Source of the DNA: Linnemannia hyalina
Lineage: Eukaryota > Mortierellomycota > Mortierellomycetes > Mortierellales > Mortierellaceae
DNA: 64,000 nt
Assembly: GCA_019671135.1 (NCBI GenBank)
Contig: JAHRHY010000014.1
Location: forward strand, 618,001-682,000
Reading direction: 5' to 3'
A program made the translations under genes and the position numbers. Shown here one piece after another: positions 62,437-64,000 of this stretch. The notes under the pieces are model-generated. The model ran no database searches, was not told where the DNA came from, and saw only the letters and a list, made by a program, of their open reading frames with translations. Within the stretch, counting starts at the first letter, position 1; each line of letters opens with the position of its first letter.

Positions 62437-63692
62437 AATTACCGTATTACCGTTCGCTTTCAGGAATAAAAGGTTCAGAAAATACACGAGGTATTACCAA
62501 ATCGCTGGCTATGCGAGTTGTATGTGTGGAGCTGAGGTGTGGAGAGATATTATTATGACAGGCGACTTGAGCCGTGCGATTACTGCCAGGTCAGGATCGG
62601 GATCTGTTGCGAACCAATTCAATCAATTGAGCACCATAAGCAGTCTACAGAAAATGTCTTTTCTTGGGAGATCTCAAGTTGGTCTCCCCTTCCTTTTGAT
62701 GTCGACTGACCTGCTTCCGGTCGCACCATTCCCTCATTCACGCGGTATGATTGGCCGCATGCTGTGCAAGATAACAGTTGTCGTGTTGCTGCTGTATGAA
62801 GTTGACAGTGGCTATCAGATTCTTGTCGCGTCGTCGTTGTCGGCTTTCTTATGTGCCAAAAGGGCGAAACAAAACGCGACCTCCTCATTTCAGTCGTCTT
62901 TCATCACGTAATTGAATCCTAAAAAAAAAGAGTGCCTTTTCTCTGGTGAAAGGCAAGGGGGTATCTCAGAATTTCTGGGCGTTCCATGATCCCTTTTCGC
63001 GTTGGAAGGAATAGTAACAGTAGTGTAGAGCGCGAGACCCCGTTTTTAGCTGGGAGCAGTCCTCTCTCTCCCCTTGATGAGTCTTGCAGAAAGATGGGTA
63101 GACCAAGACACAGGAGGAAAGAGTGTGCGGATATGCGCGTGTGAAATGTGCTTATCACCATCTAGCGACGGTGAGTACGTCTCTTAACTGCACTTGACGC
63201 TATGTCTAGTCCATGCAGCTCCTTGGACTTCGTTCCTCACTGAGTCCCTCTCACTCTGAGATGTTATCTCATCGTCGTCTTCTCTCTTTGCCTGTCACTG
63301 AACCCCGAAATCAGCTGGACTAACGAAAGCCAGCAGCACCTTTCTTACTCAGTCTTCCCGCATGGGTCATCCAGCTTTCTTTTTCCCTTCGCGTACTTTA
63401 AACAAACCCAAAGCATCTTTCTTCTGCCGCGTTTTTCTTTTTTATCCTCTCTTTCTTTCTTCGCTATTGTTTATCTTTTTCGCTTTCCACTCCTCAGGCA
63501 CTACTACTCTTCCCAATTCTCACCGTGAAATACGCTACTCACCTTTGCTACCAGCCTTCGTTTTCATCCACCTGCACCTCTTCTCCTCTTCCTGATTCAT
63601 TCTTCATCTTCTTTTTACCTCTCTCTCTCTCCTCCTTTTCGTCTTCCTGTCTCTTTCTTCACCTCTCAAACCATCACTCTAACATACAATCT
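62437..63692. other. Intergenic, REX1B-like gene to last partial gene
   Basis: No gene supported. AGGAATAAAAGG at 62461 is a likely 3' signal of the REX1B-like gene. The open frame over 62387-62911 has no recognisable feature. The last 250 bases are a CT-rich leader. Confidence 0.5.
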
Positions 63693-64000
63693 ATGGCTCT
63701 CTTCAGCAAGTTCTTTGGCCTTGTCGCTTCCCCGACTGGTGCCCCCATCCTCGGTCTCGTCTATGCAACCATCGGCCTTGTCTTTGCAATTCTCTGCTTT
63801 GGTCGCTGTACGTTACACAACCCTTTAATTGCTCAATTACATTATTTAAACCTACACCCCATTCCAACTGTGCAGTGACCGGTATCCTTCGTTTGCCTTC
63901 CACACCCATTTCATACGACACTTTATCGTTGTCAGACCATGCTCTCCCTCACCCTCGTCCTTCTTCTCCTCTCCCCCTTGCACCACAAAATCACAGCCCC
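63693..64000 (+). CDS. Small membrane protein, partial (cut by window end)
   Basis: First exon 63693-63807 (MALFSKFFGLVASPTGAPIL, then GLVYATIGLVFAILCFGR) encodes a hydrophobic N-terminus with one or two membrane-spanning stretches. After an intron (63808-63875, GTACGT to GCAG), the second exon reads LTGILRLPSTPISYDT and continues beyond the window in frame. I do not recognise the family. Confidence 0.55.

Noticed and set aside
62387..62911. 174-codon open frame after the REX1B-like gene
   Set aside because: Overlaps the last REX1B-like exon in another frame and shows no protein-like conservation pattern.

Overview
The window looks like nuclear DNA of an early-diverging filamentous fungus, most likely a Mortierella-type (Mortierellomycota) genome. 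The basis is short GT-AG introns (mostly 60-150 nt), C/T-rich leaders, AATAAA-type 3' ends, and a mix of conserved eukaryotic genes with an expanded lineage-specific family. The placement is inference from gene style; I could not run a search.

Bases 1-9800 are accessory. A dead Ty3/gypsy element (1-1954) has lost protease, RT and RNase H, and two integrase catalytic acids. Next to it, on the minus strand (6604 to 2112), lies the most striking gene: five exons that join in frame into a predicted 1351-residue protein. Its N-terminal third is a FEN1/XPG-type flap nuclease and its C-terminal part is a Fanzor (eukaryotic TnpB-like, RNA-guided RuvC nuclease) with RuvC-I, a TnpB-type zinc ribbon and the terminal HRD motif. 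The stop codon of the nuclease part overlaps the splice donor, so intron retention would give a nuclease-only protein. Upstream are a ~182-bp degenerate tandem repeat and a small broken ORF.

Bases 9800-21000 are conserved housekeeping: a CsbD-like stress protein, the Dbp5 mRNA-export helicase (8 exons), the E2 enzyme Rad6 (one unusually long intron), a Dsc3-like subunit of the Golgi DSC ubiquitin ligase, and a DHHC palmitoyltransferase with a long disordered N-terminus.

Bases 22248-55602 are a same-strand tandem array of eleven copies (ten intact, one pseudogene) plus one truncated remnant of a single-pass membrane protein family that I cannot name. Each intact copy has an N-terminal ~330-residue domain with no classical signal peptide, a conserved Cys pair, kelch-like D-x-x-T-x-x-W segments, one Gly-rich TM helix, an Arg-rich stop-transfer stretch and a P/Q/Y-rich tail, often ending near [SGN]PQ[YF][VI]P. 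Copies 6 and 8 form a second subfamily with Asn-rich tails and juxtamembrane cysteines.

Bases 55895-64000 return to housekeeping: MCM3, a predicted mitochondrial small membrane protein, a REX1B-like protein and the start of a small membrane protein cut by the window end.
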